From Mantamonas sphyraenae (taxonomy: Eukaryota > CRuMs > Mantamonadidae), in assembly GCA_026936335.1 (NCBI GenBank), contig JAPMXV010000058.1:186001-250000 (forward strand): a stretch of 64,000 bases of DNA. The letters run 5' to 3'. This document shows positions 31,987 to 42,300 of the stretch, in pieces. Every line of letters starts with the position of its first letter. Position 1 is the stretch's first letter. Under the pieces are notes generated by a model that was given only the letters and a program-made list of their open reading frames with translations, did no database searches and was not told the origin of the DNA. The position numbers were made by a program, and so were the translations under genes.

Positions 31987-34496
31987 ATGTTCGCTCGTGT
32001 GACACGCCAACGCTCCTTGATGCACCGTCGTGTGCTGCCTCAGCAACAGCCAGCGCAGGGTCTGGGTGTCGTGGCCATGTACAGCACCGAGACGCTGAGC
32101 CCCAAGCTTTTTGACAAGGTTCTTGTTGCCAACCGCGGCGAAATCGCCTGCCGCGTCATCCGCTCCTGCCAGGACAACGGCGTGCGTGCTGTCGCCGTCT
32201 ACTCCGAGGCCGATGCAAACTCCATGCATGTCAAGAATGTAGGTCGAGCGTAGAGCCACCCAGAGGGCATCCCACATCTCCCCCCTCCTGCCCTCTGCAC
32301 AAGCACGCTTCCTTTCGTTAAAAGCCTCGGTCGACCCTCGTTTGCTTCAATCACCGAGGCCGCGGGTCCGTTTCCCTCTCGCCGACGCTTTTTCAGCCCC
32401 TTTGCGCTGCACTGTGGACCCCATGCTGCCAGAGTGCCACTCCACGTCATCCCATGGATTGCATGTTGCACTGTGCGTCCTTTGTGCCGCACTCTGTCTG
32501 GCCTTGCCTGTCCTTGCGCCTCGTTTGCTGCCGGAGCTTTTTGTCTCGACCCGCTTTTCCTGACACGAACAACCTCGGCCCCGCTCGCTGTGTGGCATCC
32601 CCCACCGACCATCAACCCAATCAGGCTGACGAAGCGTACCTGTTGGGTCCGCCTGCAGCCAGCGAGTCGTACCTGCTGGGCGACAAGGTGATTGAGACGG
32701 CCCTGAAGACCGGCGCACAAGCGATTCACCCCGGCTACGGTTTCCTGAGTGAGAACGAGGTGTTTGCCACAGCTGTGGAAAAAGCCGGCCTGACGTTCAT
32801 TGGCCCGCCGGCAGAGGCCATCCGCGCCATGGGCTCAAAGAGCGAGAGCAAGAAGATCATGGAGGCGGCCGGCGTGGCTTGCGTGCCGGGATACCACGGC
32901 GAGGACCAGAGCGACGATCTGTTGGCCAAGGAAGCCGACAAGATCGGATACCCCGTGTTGATCAAGGCTGTGTTGGGTGGTGGAGGCAAGGGCATGCGCA
33001 TTGTGCACGACCCGAAGGACTTTGCGGATGCGCTGAACTCGGCACGCCGCGAGAGCAAGAGCAGCTTTGGTGACGACCGTGTGCTTGTGGAGAAGTACTT
33101 GCAGAAGCCGCGGCACATTGAGATCCAGGTGTTTGCAGACAAGCACGGCGACGCAGTGTACCTGTTTGAACGCGACTGCTCGGTGCAGCGACGCCACCAG
33201 AAGATCATCGAAGAGGCGCCGGGACCCGGAGTGTCGCCCGAGCTGCGCAAGAAGATGGGCGAGAGTGCAGTGGCAGCGGCCAAGGCCGTGGGCTACGTGG
33301 GAGCCGGCACCGTGGAGTTCATCGTCGACAGCGAGGACGACTCGTACTACTTTATGGAGATGAACACGCGTCTGCAGGTGGAACATCCGGTGACGGAGAT
33401 GGTCACGGGCGAGGATCTGGTCAAGTGGCAACTGGCGGTGGCTGCAGGCAACCCGCTGCCCAAGACCCAGGACGAGCTCGTGCTGAGCAACCACGCGTTT
33501 GAGGCGCGCATCTACGCCGAGAACCCACGCAACAACTTCCTGCCCGGCACAGGCACGCTGTCCACCCTTCTGACGCCTGTGGAGACCGAAGACGTGCGCG
33601 TGGACACAGGCGTGCGCCAGGGCGACGAGGTCAGCATCTTTTACGACCCCATGATTGCCAAGCTGATTGTGCGTGGCGAGAACCGTGCCGCTGCATTGCA
33701 ACGCATGCGCAAGGCCCTGGATGAGTTCAAGGTCGTTGGCCTGCACACAAACATCGACTTTATCGGCCGTGTGTGTGCCAACCAGGCCTTCAAGGACGGC
33801 GGCGTCACCACCAACTTCATTGCCGAGCAGATGGACGACCTGTTGCCCCCTTACGTGCAGGCCAGCGACGAGGCATTGGCCCTCGCTGCCGTGGGTGGCG
33901 CCCTCAAGGCCCAGCAGCGCACACAGGCCGCACGCGAAGCCGTGGCCGACCGCAACAACCCGTTCCTCTCGGGCGATGGCAAGCGCTTCAACGGACGCGA
34001 CGGAATGGCGGTGTCGTTTGTGGAGGAAGGCGAGGAGGTGAGCGTGCGTCTGTACTCGCACGGCAACGGCGAGTACAGCACCGACGCCGTGCCCAGCATC
34101 CGCGCAACCCTGGAAGGCAACATCCTCAAGGCAGACATGCAGGGCACCCGTGTGACCGCAAGCTACATCGAAGACACGGACGAGGTGCAGCTCAGCATGG
34201 TCGGCTCCCACCACACCCACCACTTTAAGAAGCCCGTGCCCTCCTTCCTCAGCGGCGGCGCGAGTGCAAAGGGCTCGCTGGTCTCGCCCATGCCGGGCAA
34301 GATCACAAAGGTGATGGTCCAACAGGGCCAGAAGGTGAAGAAGGGCGATCCCCTCGTCGTCATGGAGGCCATGAAGATGGAACACACCATCAAGGCCTCC
34401 CAGGACGGCGTCGTCGGCGATGTCCTCTTTGCAGAGGGTGCTCAGGTGAAAGAGGCTGTTGAGCTCGTGCGCATGGAGCAGGAGGACGAGGAATGA
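31987..34496 (+). CDS. MCCC1: Methylcrotonoyl-CoA carboxylase alpha (biotin) subunit
   Basis: Two exons, 31987-32238 and 32625-34496, giving 707 residues. N-terminal mitochondrial presequence [20 protein letters not shown], then biotin carboxylase ([21 protein letters not shown]-grasp [48 protein letters not shown]) and a C-terminal biotinyl domain with EAMKMEHTI. The motif [10 protein letters not shown] distinguishes MCC alpha from propionyl-CoA carboxylase. The enzyme carboxylates 3-methylcrotonyl-CoA in leucine breakdown in the mitochondrial matrix. Its partner subunit MCCC2 is about 9 kb away in this window. The 386-nt intron has no recognisable content. Confidence 0.92.
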
Positions 34497-34590
34497 GATG
34501 GGAAATTGTTGATGTAGGTTTCATTCGCTTGCCTGTGCGCTCTCGCACACTCATTGCACTGTTCCAGGGACCCCAAAGATGCATTGTGCA

Positions 34591-35326
34591 TCAGTCTGGG
34601 TCGTCGTCCATGTCCACATCTTCGGGCACGTGTTCAGAGCGGCCGGCAAAGCTGAGGACGTAGCCGTCGGGATCGGTGACGCTAAACCGATACAGTTCAT
34701 CCTCCGTGTCCTCGACAAGCTGCCATGGGGATGATGGATGGTGGGTATGCAATGGGTAGGATGTGGTGCGTGTTGGGACGGGTGGGTGTGAGCGAGAGGT
34801 GGTGGGTGGTGGGGGGCAGGAGGAGGAGAAGGCAAAACCCCTGCAAAAATGAACTCACCTCGGTGATCTCCTTGACCTTGGCAGCGGTGAAGCGACGATG
34901 GAGCCTAAAGACGTGGCCCACAAAGAACTGTACATCCCAGAGCATGTCGTCATCGGCGTGAAGTCCGCCCGTGCCGAGCATCTGGAGGGAATTGGGGCGT
35001 GGGGTCTGTGTGCCACGACACTCCTTGAGGGTGACACCGTGGCAGTCACGCATGACGACTGCGTAGTCGCTGCGACGTGGATGGTCGGTGACGTGATGGG
35101 TCAATTCGAAGCCCAGTACGCCGGTATAAAAGGCGATGGCATCATCCAGGTCGCGTACAAGCAGCACGGCACTGGCGTCCTCTAGCTCGACGATCTGTGC
35201 CAACTTGGACCGCCTTCGTTCGCTGCGCACCCACTGCGTCAATCCCACCGCCACCGCTGCGGCTGCAACACCCACCAACGCAGCTTGTAGCAAGCGTTGA
35301 GGATCCAAGCCCCCACGTGTCGACAT
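34591..35326 (-). CDS. Membrane-anchored VOC (glyoxalase/dioxygenase fold) protein
   Basis: Two exons, 35326-34859 and 34719-34591, giving 198 residues. A hydrophobic anchor (LLQAALVGVAAAAVAVGL, about residues 12-30) is followed by a vicinal-oxygen-chelate domain: ASAVLLVRDLDDAIAFYTGV, LGFELTHHVTDHPRRSDYAV, and the last strand FSVTDPDGYVLSFAGR. VOC proteins include glyoxalase I, extradiol dioxygenases and methylmalonyl-CoA epimerase; the metal ligands are too degenerate to choose. The anchor is unusual for the family. It is tail to tail with MCCC1 (94 bp) and head to head with the isopentenyl phosphate kinase gene (39 bp). Confidence 0.72.
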
Positions 35327-35365
35327 TCGTGGCCTGTGCGCGCCATCGCAACCACAGCCTTCCCA

Positions 35366-36286
35366 ATGTCGGTGGCACATGATGACACAAACGACACCGA
35401 GGCGGTGGAAGAAGAAGAAGAAGAAAACACCCCCTTGGATCCTGTGCTGCTTGTGAAATTGGGTGGAAGTGCCATCACGATGAAGCAGGAGGGTCAGATG
35501 GAGAGCCAAAGCCGGGTGTTGCGTCAATTGGCCCTCACTCTTGCGCAACAGCCCCACCCATGTTTGGTCATCCATGGAGCCGGTTCATTTGGACATCGAC
35601 ATGCCAAGGAGGCGGCGTTGTCGTCGGGTGGTTTGGACAAGGGTGCCAAGCGGGCAGCAGGAGTGTCTGCGTGTCGCGTTGCCCTCCTGCAGCTCCATGC
35701 CATGGTGGTGCAGCAGCTGTGTGACGCAGGATTGAACGCTGTCTCCATGCCTGCCTTTCCACAGTGGAAGTGTCACGACGGCCGCCTGGATGCACAGCAC
35801 ACGGCCGCCGACGACGTGGTGGCCGCTCTCAAGACCGGTTTGGTGCCTGTGATGCACGGTGACGTGGTGTTTGACGACGTCCGCGGCGTCACGGTCCTCT
35901 CGGGCGACACCATCATGGCCCATCTGGCCACCCGCGTGCCTCTGGTCAAGGACACCGTCGTGTTTGTCAGCTCTGCCCCGGGCGTCTGCGCCTTCCCGCC
36001 CGAAGAGGCGTCAGACAGCCAGGAAAATGCTTCCCCAGTGGAAAGGATACACGAAATGGTGGTGGATGACGAGCATGCGGACGTGGATGCGTTGCTGGCC
36101 AAGTACGGCGTGCGGACCTCGACGCACGAGCACGACGTCAGCGGAGGCATGCATGGGAAGCTGGACGCTGCCATGGCCATGGTGCGTGCCAGTGAGCATG
36201 ACCTCAAGGTGCTCATCACAAACGCAGAGCTGTGGGACGGAGAGGACATGACGGCCGGGACGATCGTTCGTGGAGGAATCAAGTGA
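35366..36286 (+). CDS. IPK: Isopentenyl phosphate kinase
   Basis: Single exon, 306 residues from ATG 35366. It is an amino-acid-kinase fold protein with the IPK pattern: LLVKLGGSAITMK, LVIHGAGSFGHRHAKEAAL (the catalytic His lies in GAGSFGH), VTVLSGDTIMAHLA, and HDVSGGMHGKLDAAM near the C-terminus. IPK phosphorylates isopentenyl phosphate to the diphosphate, as in the archaeal mevalonate pathway and in plants and some animals and protists. A run of Glu residues precedes the fold, and an acidic insertion (EEASDSQENASPVE) interrupts it. The frame is open upstream, but this is the first ATG. Confidence 0.85.
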   Translation: MSVAHDDTNDTEAVEEEEEENTPLDPVLLVKLGGSAITMKQEGQMESQSRVLRQLALTLAQQPHPCLVIHGAGSFGHRHAKEAALSSGGLDKGAKRAAGVSACRVALLQLHAMVVQQLCDAGLNAVSMPAFPQWKCHDGRLDAQHTAADDVVAALKTGLVPVMHGDVVFDDVRGVTVLSGDTIMAHLATRVPLVKDTVVFVSSAPGVCAFPPEEASDSQENASPVERIHEMVVDDEHADVDALLAKYGVRTSTHEHDVSGGMHGKLDAAMAMVRASEHDLKVLITNAELWDGEDMTAGTIVRGGIK

Positions 36287-36306
36287 TCAGGATCAAAATC
36301 TTCTGT

Positions 36307-37224
36307 TTAACGGTAGTCCACGACATTGATACTCTGGACGACCTTGTTGCCCTCGAGGACACCAAGCTGAATGTGCACGGGTTCCCACTTGCCGTCACGC
36401 AGAACGAGGTGGGAGACAACCACACCCTGCTCGTTGCGTCCCTTGACCCTGAACATGACCTTCATGGCACGTTCGCCCTCCTCGGTGTGGCCGTAGCGAT
36501 GGAACACGGTGCTGCTGCTGTCACTTGCGTACTGATAGGCCTTGATGGGTTCGCCCAGAAAGTGAGCGATCTCCGTCTCGCTCTGCACCACCGCCACGCT
36601 GTCCTCAAACGCCTTTTCCTCCACCTCCTTGCCCCACACCACGCTGACGCCGTAGTACACCGCCGTCACCAACGCCGTGCCCAGCCCCACAAACATGGCG
36701 TAGTTCACTCCCCTCTGCACGGGTGTCTGTGGAACCAACACCTCTCCGTCCGGTCCCACCCGTGTGTTCAGCTGCTCCACACTCGTGCGTTGTCCACCGG
36801 CCTCTGCCTCTGCTCCGCCTGCCCCCCGTCCCGAGGCCTTGCCTGCCTCTCCGGCCTCTCCGGCCTCTCCCGCTGCCTCCTTGGACATGTGTCGCCGCGT
36901 TTGTTGCTGGAGCATGTGCCGCGAAACCACGCCAACCCGTCGTCCCTGCCTGGTCCCTGTGGCCACCACGCTTCCACTTGTGGTCAATCCAGCTGTCACA
37001 CTGGCCCATGTCTGCCTCCCGTGTCCTCCCGTCATGCTCGTGTGCATCAGTCTTGCCTGAGGCCTGCTGGACGCTGCTGCCAGGGATGATGACACCACGC
37101 TGCTCACGCTGCTGCTGCTGCTCACCACCCTGTTTCCCATGCTGCTCGCACGTGCATGCACCAGCACACATGCACGCGATGCTGCCACGCCTGCTTTCGA
37201 TGTCTTTGCCACACGTGTCCACAT
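36307..37224 (-). CDS. Tim21/Coa1-family mitochondrial membrane protein
   Basis: Single exon, 305 residues from MWTRVAKTSKAGVAASRACV, a good mitochondrial presequence; internal ATGs such as 37140 are alternatives. A Ser-rich, Arg-rich N-terminal half leads to one membrane helix (YAMFVGLGTALVTAVYYGVSV), then a soluble domain with HFLGEPIKAYQYA and RAMKVMFRVKGRNEQGVVVS. Tim21 subunits of the TIM23 import complex have a mature fold of this shape (one helix, then FGExxKGYGE and a sheet). Coa1, a related cytochrome oxidase assembly factor, is the alternative. I cannot separate the two without a profile search. Confidence 0.6.
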   Translation of the reverse strand: MWTRVAKTSKAGVAASRACVLVHARASSMGNRVVSSSSSVSSVVSSSLAAASSRPQARLMHTSMTGGHGRQTWASVTAGLTTSGSVVATGTRQGRRVGVVSRHMLQQQTRRHMSKEAAGEAGEAGEAGKASGRGAGGAEAEAGGQRTSVEQLNTRVGPDGEVLVPQTPVQRGVNYAMFVGLGTALVTAVYYGVSVVWGKEVEEKAFEDSVAVVQSETEIAHFLGEPIKAYQYASDSSSTVFHRYGHTEEGERAMKVMFRVKGRNEQGVVVSHLVLRDGKWEPVHIQLGVLEGNKVVQSINVVDYR

Positions 37225-37304
37225 GCTGCCCTCGGAACCCTTTTTGTCTTGAGTTGGCACGGTGGACGCGTGCATTGCGTTCGGTGTGCACACATGCTCA
37301 CACG

Positions 37305-37395
37305 TCCCCCCCCCTTACCCCCTCCTCCCATCCCCCCTTCCCCCCATTCCCCATTCCCCCATGCCCCTACCACCACCACCACCACCACCACCACC
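37305..37395. repeat. C-rich tract ending in (ACC)n
   Basis: A strongly C-rich run, closing with about nine ACC units (37369-37395), in the short region between the Tim21-like gene and the PRMT2-like start (37479). It probably belongs to the shared upstream or 5' untranslated region. Confidence 0.75.
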
Positions 37396-37478
37396 TTCTT
37401 CTCCAACTTCCCCTCTCGCTCACCCATCTCAACCTCCACGACCCCGAAGAAGAGAGAGAGAAGCCGCCGTCCCATCCC

Positions 37479-39351
37479 ATGGCCGTCATCAGTGTCCAGT
37501 TGAACGACCAATGCCAACACTTTGTGCTCGGCGACACCGTGGACCGCGCCGACTTGGAGGCCTCTGTCCGCCTGGCATTTGGGTTGCCACCCTCCACCGA
37601 CTTTCTCCTCTTCCAGGATCTCATTGTCAACGGCGAAACCGTGCGTGCCATCGTCTCGTTGGCCACGGGGGCATTCAAGGATGGCCAGGCGTACGTGTTG
37701 GAAGTTGTGGAGCGGCCCCAAGCCGAACCGGCGCCGCAATTCGAACTGCCTCCCGTCGAGGCCATTGTGGACAACACCGTGGAATGGCAGGGTCACACGC
37801 TGCACCTTGCACCCAATTGCACCCAGGCAGCCTATGCGTACGAAGCAAACGCCCCCCTGGAGCTCTCCCTCGACGCAGACGACATTGTCTGGCCGGTCCT
37901 GTACAGCCCGGCTGCGGGGCAGCCCGATGCACAGTATGCCAACACCTGGTGGCACCTTGGCGTGCGTGCCTCTACAGGCGACATTGGATTCTACCCCGTC
38001 CACTACATGAAGGACAGCCAGGAGGATGGTAGGTTGTGCCAGGGTGACATTTCCCTGCACAGAGTGCAAGAGAGGAGGAGTCCTCTGCCCGTTCTCCTCT
38101 CGCATGCTCCCCACAACTGCTCACACAACTGTCTGTTCCACGTCACAACACCCTCCAGCTGACGATTTGTGGCAGGATGAAGAATACTTCAACAGCTACG
38201 CGACGTTGAAGATCCACCACGAAATGCTATCTGACGACGCACGCACCCTGGCCTACCAGCAGGCGATCCAGGCTGGCATGGCGTCCCCTGCCTCCGTTAA
38301 TCCTTCGTCTTCATCGTCCTCAGACACAGACACGGCGGACAAGGAGAACCCGTTTGCTGGGGCAACCGTGATGGATGTGGGCTGCGGATCGGGGATCCTG
38401 TCGCTGTTTGCGGCGCAGGCCGGTGCGGAACAGGTTTACGCTGTGGAGGCCAGCGACATTGTGTCTGCCACACAGCAGGTGTTGGATGCCAACGCAGAAA
38501 GGGGGGGAAACAAGGTGACGCTGCTCAATAGCAAGCTGGAGAGTGTGGTGTTGCCTGGAGAGGACCAGAAGCAGGTGGATGTCATTGTCAGTGAGTGGAT
38601 GGGCACCATGCTCATCTTTGAGAGCATGATCGAAAGTGTGCTCATTGCACGCGATCGCTTCCTCAAAGACGACGGCCTCCTCTACCCGTCCGTGTGCACG
38701 CAGCTCATTGCTCCCGTCACCGCTCCGGGTGTGTACGAGAAGCGCATCGACTTTTGGAATGATGTGTACGGCTTTGACATGTCCGTCCTGCGCACTCGGT
38801 ACATCGAGGAAAGCTTCCAGACGCCCCTCTTTGACGAGACGGTCGATCCGGAGGATTTGCTGGCTGCAGGTGCGGTGTTCCACACTCATGACATGGCCTC
38901 CATGACCCTGATGGACTTGGAGAACGTGCACGGCGACTTTGAATTTGTCATTGAGCGCGACGCCCCGCTCCACGGCTTTGTCTCCTGGTTCGACTGCATG
39001 TTTCCCCACACCGACGTCGTCCTGTCCACATCTCCCTCTGCCCAGGCTACCCACTGGCGCCAGTCACGCATGATTTTCAACCAGGCGGTCGACGTCCGCA
39101 AGGGCGATGTTGTCCGCGGCCGCATTCATATGGAGCGCAACATCGAATGGCGTCGGCACTTTGGCGTCCACGTGTTCTTTGATGTCATTCCTGCAGGGAG
39201 TGAGGAAAAGAAGGAGGAGGAGGGTGAGACGGACAGCAAAGGCAACGACAATGGGGAGGAGGACGCGAACGATGACGACAATGATGACAACAGCTCCGGG
39301 TCACAGCAGCACGAGTACGCACACTACAAACGCTTCCGACTGTGGCGATGA
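37479..39351 (+). CDS. PRMT2-like protein arginine methyltransferase with SH3 domain
   Basis: Two exons, 37479-38028 and 38159-39351, giving 580 residues. Residues 1-80 look like a ubiquitin-like or PB1-like fold (MAVISVQLNDQCQHFVLGDT). About 100-185 is an SH3 domain, with ALYDY-like AAYAYEANAPLELSLDADD and WWHLGVRASTGDIGFYPVHY. The rest is a class I PRMT core: VMDVGCGSGILSLFAAQAGA (SAM site), double-E loop SEWMGTMLIFESMIES, and THW loop ATHWRQSR. The SH3-PRMT order is that of animal PRMT2. The C-terminus has an acidic Asp/Asn insertion. It should methylate protein arginine residues; the SH3 suggests recruitment by proline-rich partners. Confidence 0.82.
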
Positions 39352-39382
39352 TGAAGGGGGGGAAATGGATGGCACCGAGTGT

Positions 39383-42300
39383 TCAGCCGACGTTGATCTT
39401 CATTTGGCGCATCATGGCGTGAATGGTGCTCACCAAAGGGCCAGTGTCCATCTTGACATCCACGGCTTTGAGGTATACGTTTGGAGCCTTGAGGGTGACA
39501 CGCTGCTGGTTGTCAATGTACAAAGTGCGTCTCTGGATGCCGCCGACGAGGCCTCGTGTGTCATACAGTGGATTTGCATCGGTGGTGGCCGGCTGCTGCT
39601 GGCTCAGCTGGCTGTACTGCTCGCCAAATTGCGAGTCAAACACTTCTTGCAGTGTGGTTGACTTGCGGTAGGCACGATAGTACTGCTTGACACACACTGT
39701 CACGTTTTCGTACGTGGACGGATCCTGCAAACGCATCCACAGCGTCATGGCAACCTGTTGCATGTCACTACGCCGTCCACGACTGCTGCTGCTGCTGCTA
39801 CTGCTACTGCTGCTTGCAGGAGCACGTGCCAACTCGCGCAGCTTGTCCACAGACGCATGGGAGCCCGAGGTGTACTCAAACTCACCGCCGTACTTGACCA
39901 CGAGCGAGGCAAACTGAGCCTCCGAAATGCCATCCATGCGCAGGATACGCCAAACCATAGCGTCCTTGAGCCACATGGTGGCCTGTCCGGTGCCGTCGTC
40001 CATGACAACCTGCAGCTCGCAGGTGACGCGCACTCGCTTCACATTGCACCCATTGCTGCAGGTGCGCTCAAACACCAGCCGGGTTCCACATACTCCACAA
40101 AGGGCCTGCACCGTGAGCCTGTGCACTGCCACAATGCAGCCGCGCAGTTGGAACACACTCTTGTCCACCAGACTGTTGTTGCTCAGGTCCACAATGCGTC
40201 TCTTGGGCAATTCCTCCTGCTTCTGCTTCCTCGCTCTCCTCCTTTTTGACTCCTGGGGTCTCTCCTGGACATCCATGGCATCGGTTGTGTCCTGTGCCAC
40301 GTCCTGCGACGAGGTGATGGCTGCCTCGAGCATCTCCTGAGCATCGTGGCGTGCCTGCTGCACATCGGTGGGCATGGACAGGACACGAATGCATGAGTTG
40401 ACCGTGCTGGAGCAGTAGATTTTGTAGGTGCGTGACACAGTGCGTGTCAGCCTGCGCATTTCCACCGTGGCCCCAGGCACAAGGCCGAACGGATAGTGCT
40501 GCTGGTTGTCATTCAGGTACACGTCGATGACGTCGGGAGTGAAACAGTCGCGCACACGCAGCAGAATGCTGTGGCCTGGTTTGCCTCCGTTGCCCATGCG
40601 TGAGGCCTCAAAAGCGGTGGAGCGTGCAAGCGCACCTGGCAACGGCTTCACCGACGCCTGCCACGTGCGGTTCACAATCACTCCAACAATAGATTTGACG
40701 TCACCCATACCTGTCGTGCCTTCCACAGACACACTCTCGCGCACGCTGCTGACTCCTCGCTTTGCCTCCACCACAAGCTTCGTCCGTGCCTGCAGACATT
40801 GCACCACACGCAGAACTGGCGCACGCTCTTCCAACAAATCACGCAGCTGTTCGATTTCATACATCCGCTCAGGCGACACACGGATGACCATGATACGAGG
40901 AGAGTTGCTGCTGCTGCTGCTGCTGTTGCTGTTGCTGCTATCGAACGCCTTCCTCGGACTGCCACCGGCCACCTCGAATCGCACACGGCGCACAAGCGTG
41001 TGTGACGACGAGCTCTCGAAGCGAAATACACTGCTTCGTTGCTGTATATGGCCCTTGAGAGCGTAGGTGGAATGCAGGTCGAGGCAGTGAAAGTGAGCAA
41101 GGCTGGCGCCACGAAACACAAGATGCACCGTGTGCGTGTGTGACCGTTGCTCCCCTGCAAGCAGCACAACCTCCACACTCGCTTGCACCGTTGTGACTTG
41201 TGCACTCACATTCAGCCTGCGTGGCTGCGTCTTGTGCTTGACCATCACAAAAATCCACCCTCCTTGCCTTTCCTCGCCTGCATCCAATGCCTCAAACGCA
41301 CTCTGCAACTCATCTTCACTCACATTGCTGCTCGAGGGCGATCGGAACAGCATGCGTGCGTACGGTCTCTCCATCTGAACTGCCAGATACGCACGGAACT
41401 GATCCCCCTCCTGCTTCTCGCGTGCATACTCAATCACCAGCGAGTAGTTGTGAAATTCCCACAGCTGGCCCAGATGGTGGGGTTGCACGTCTGTGGCAAC
41501 CACCTCCATGCTGCCTGTGTCGTCAAACAGGGCCAAGCCGCCACACGACGTGCCTCGCAGCATACCCATCAACGCAACACGGATGCCCGGTTGGTACTGC
41601 ATCAAAGGCACCAAGTCCTCGTGTTTGGCAATGCAAAACTGCCAATCGGCCGTTGGATTGTGTTCATCCAGGCAGCTCGTCACAGCGTCATCCCGCACCT
41701 TGTTGCGCCACACAATGGGCACCAAGGAGTGGATCTCTTCCATGGTAGGCAGTGAGGGCGCACAATTGCTGCAGGATCGTGGCGAGTTGAGTTTGCACTG
41801 CGACGCATAGTCGAAAAACTCGGCAAACATGTCTCGATGTTGCAGCAGCTCAAAGCCCCAGCGCTCCAGCAGGTATTGCAACACCCCGCGCGGGTACTTG
41901 CCCGTGCCACACAGCTTGTGCTGAGAGAAGGTTTGGCCAAACTTGCCCTGCATGTCTCTGTACAGCTGTACGAGTTGCGAGACATCGGCAAGGCGCATGC
42001 CACGATGCAACTTGAGTGGCATCACCTCGGGCAACCACGCACTGTCGCCATCCACGTTGGCAAACTGAAGCACCTCCACATGCGATGCAGGACACAATCC
42101 GAGAGCATGCAGCGCCTCCGAGCTGTCAAACACGCCGTGTACGTTGGTCAGTTGCAAATACGCACCCACGCGCACACCCAAGCCACCGTCTGACAACGCA
42201 TGGTGGCTCAAGATCAGCATCAGGCCGCTCTTGGTCGCCAGCACCCCGGGCATCACGACTGCCTCGATTTCTGCCGTCACGTTGATCAGCTTCTGATACT

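Noticed and set aside
32835-34385. Open frame of 516 codons on the minus strand
   Set aside because: It is exactly opposite the MCCC1 coding frame; the composition is typical of an antisense shadow.
31987-34496. Propionyl-CoA carboxylase alpha as the identity of the biotin carboxylase
   Set aside because: The [10 protein letters not shown] motif and the presence of an MCC-beta-like partner favour methylcrotonoyl-CoA carboxylase.
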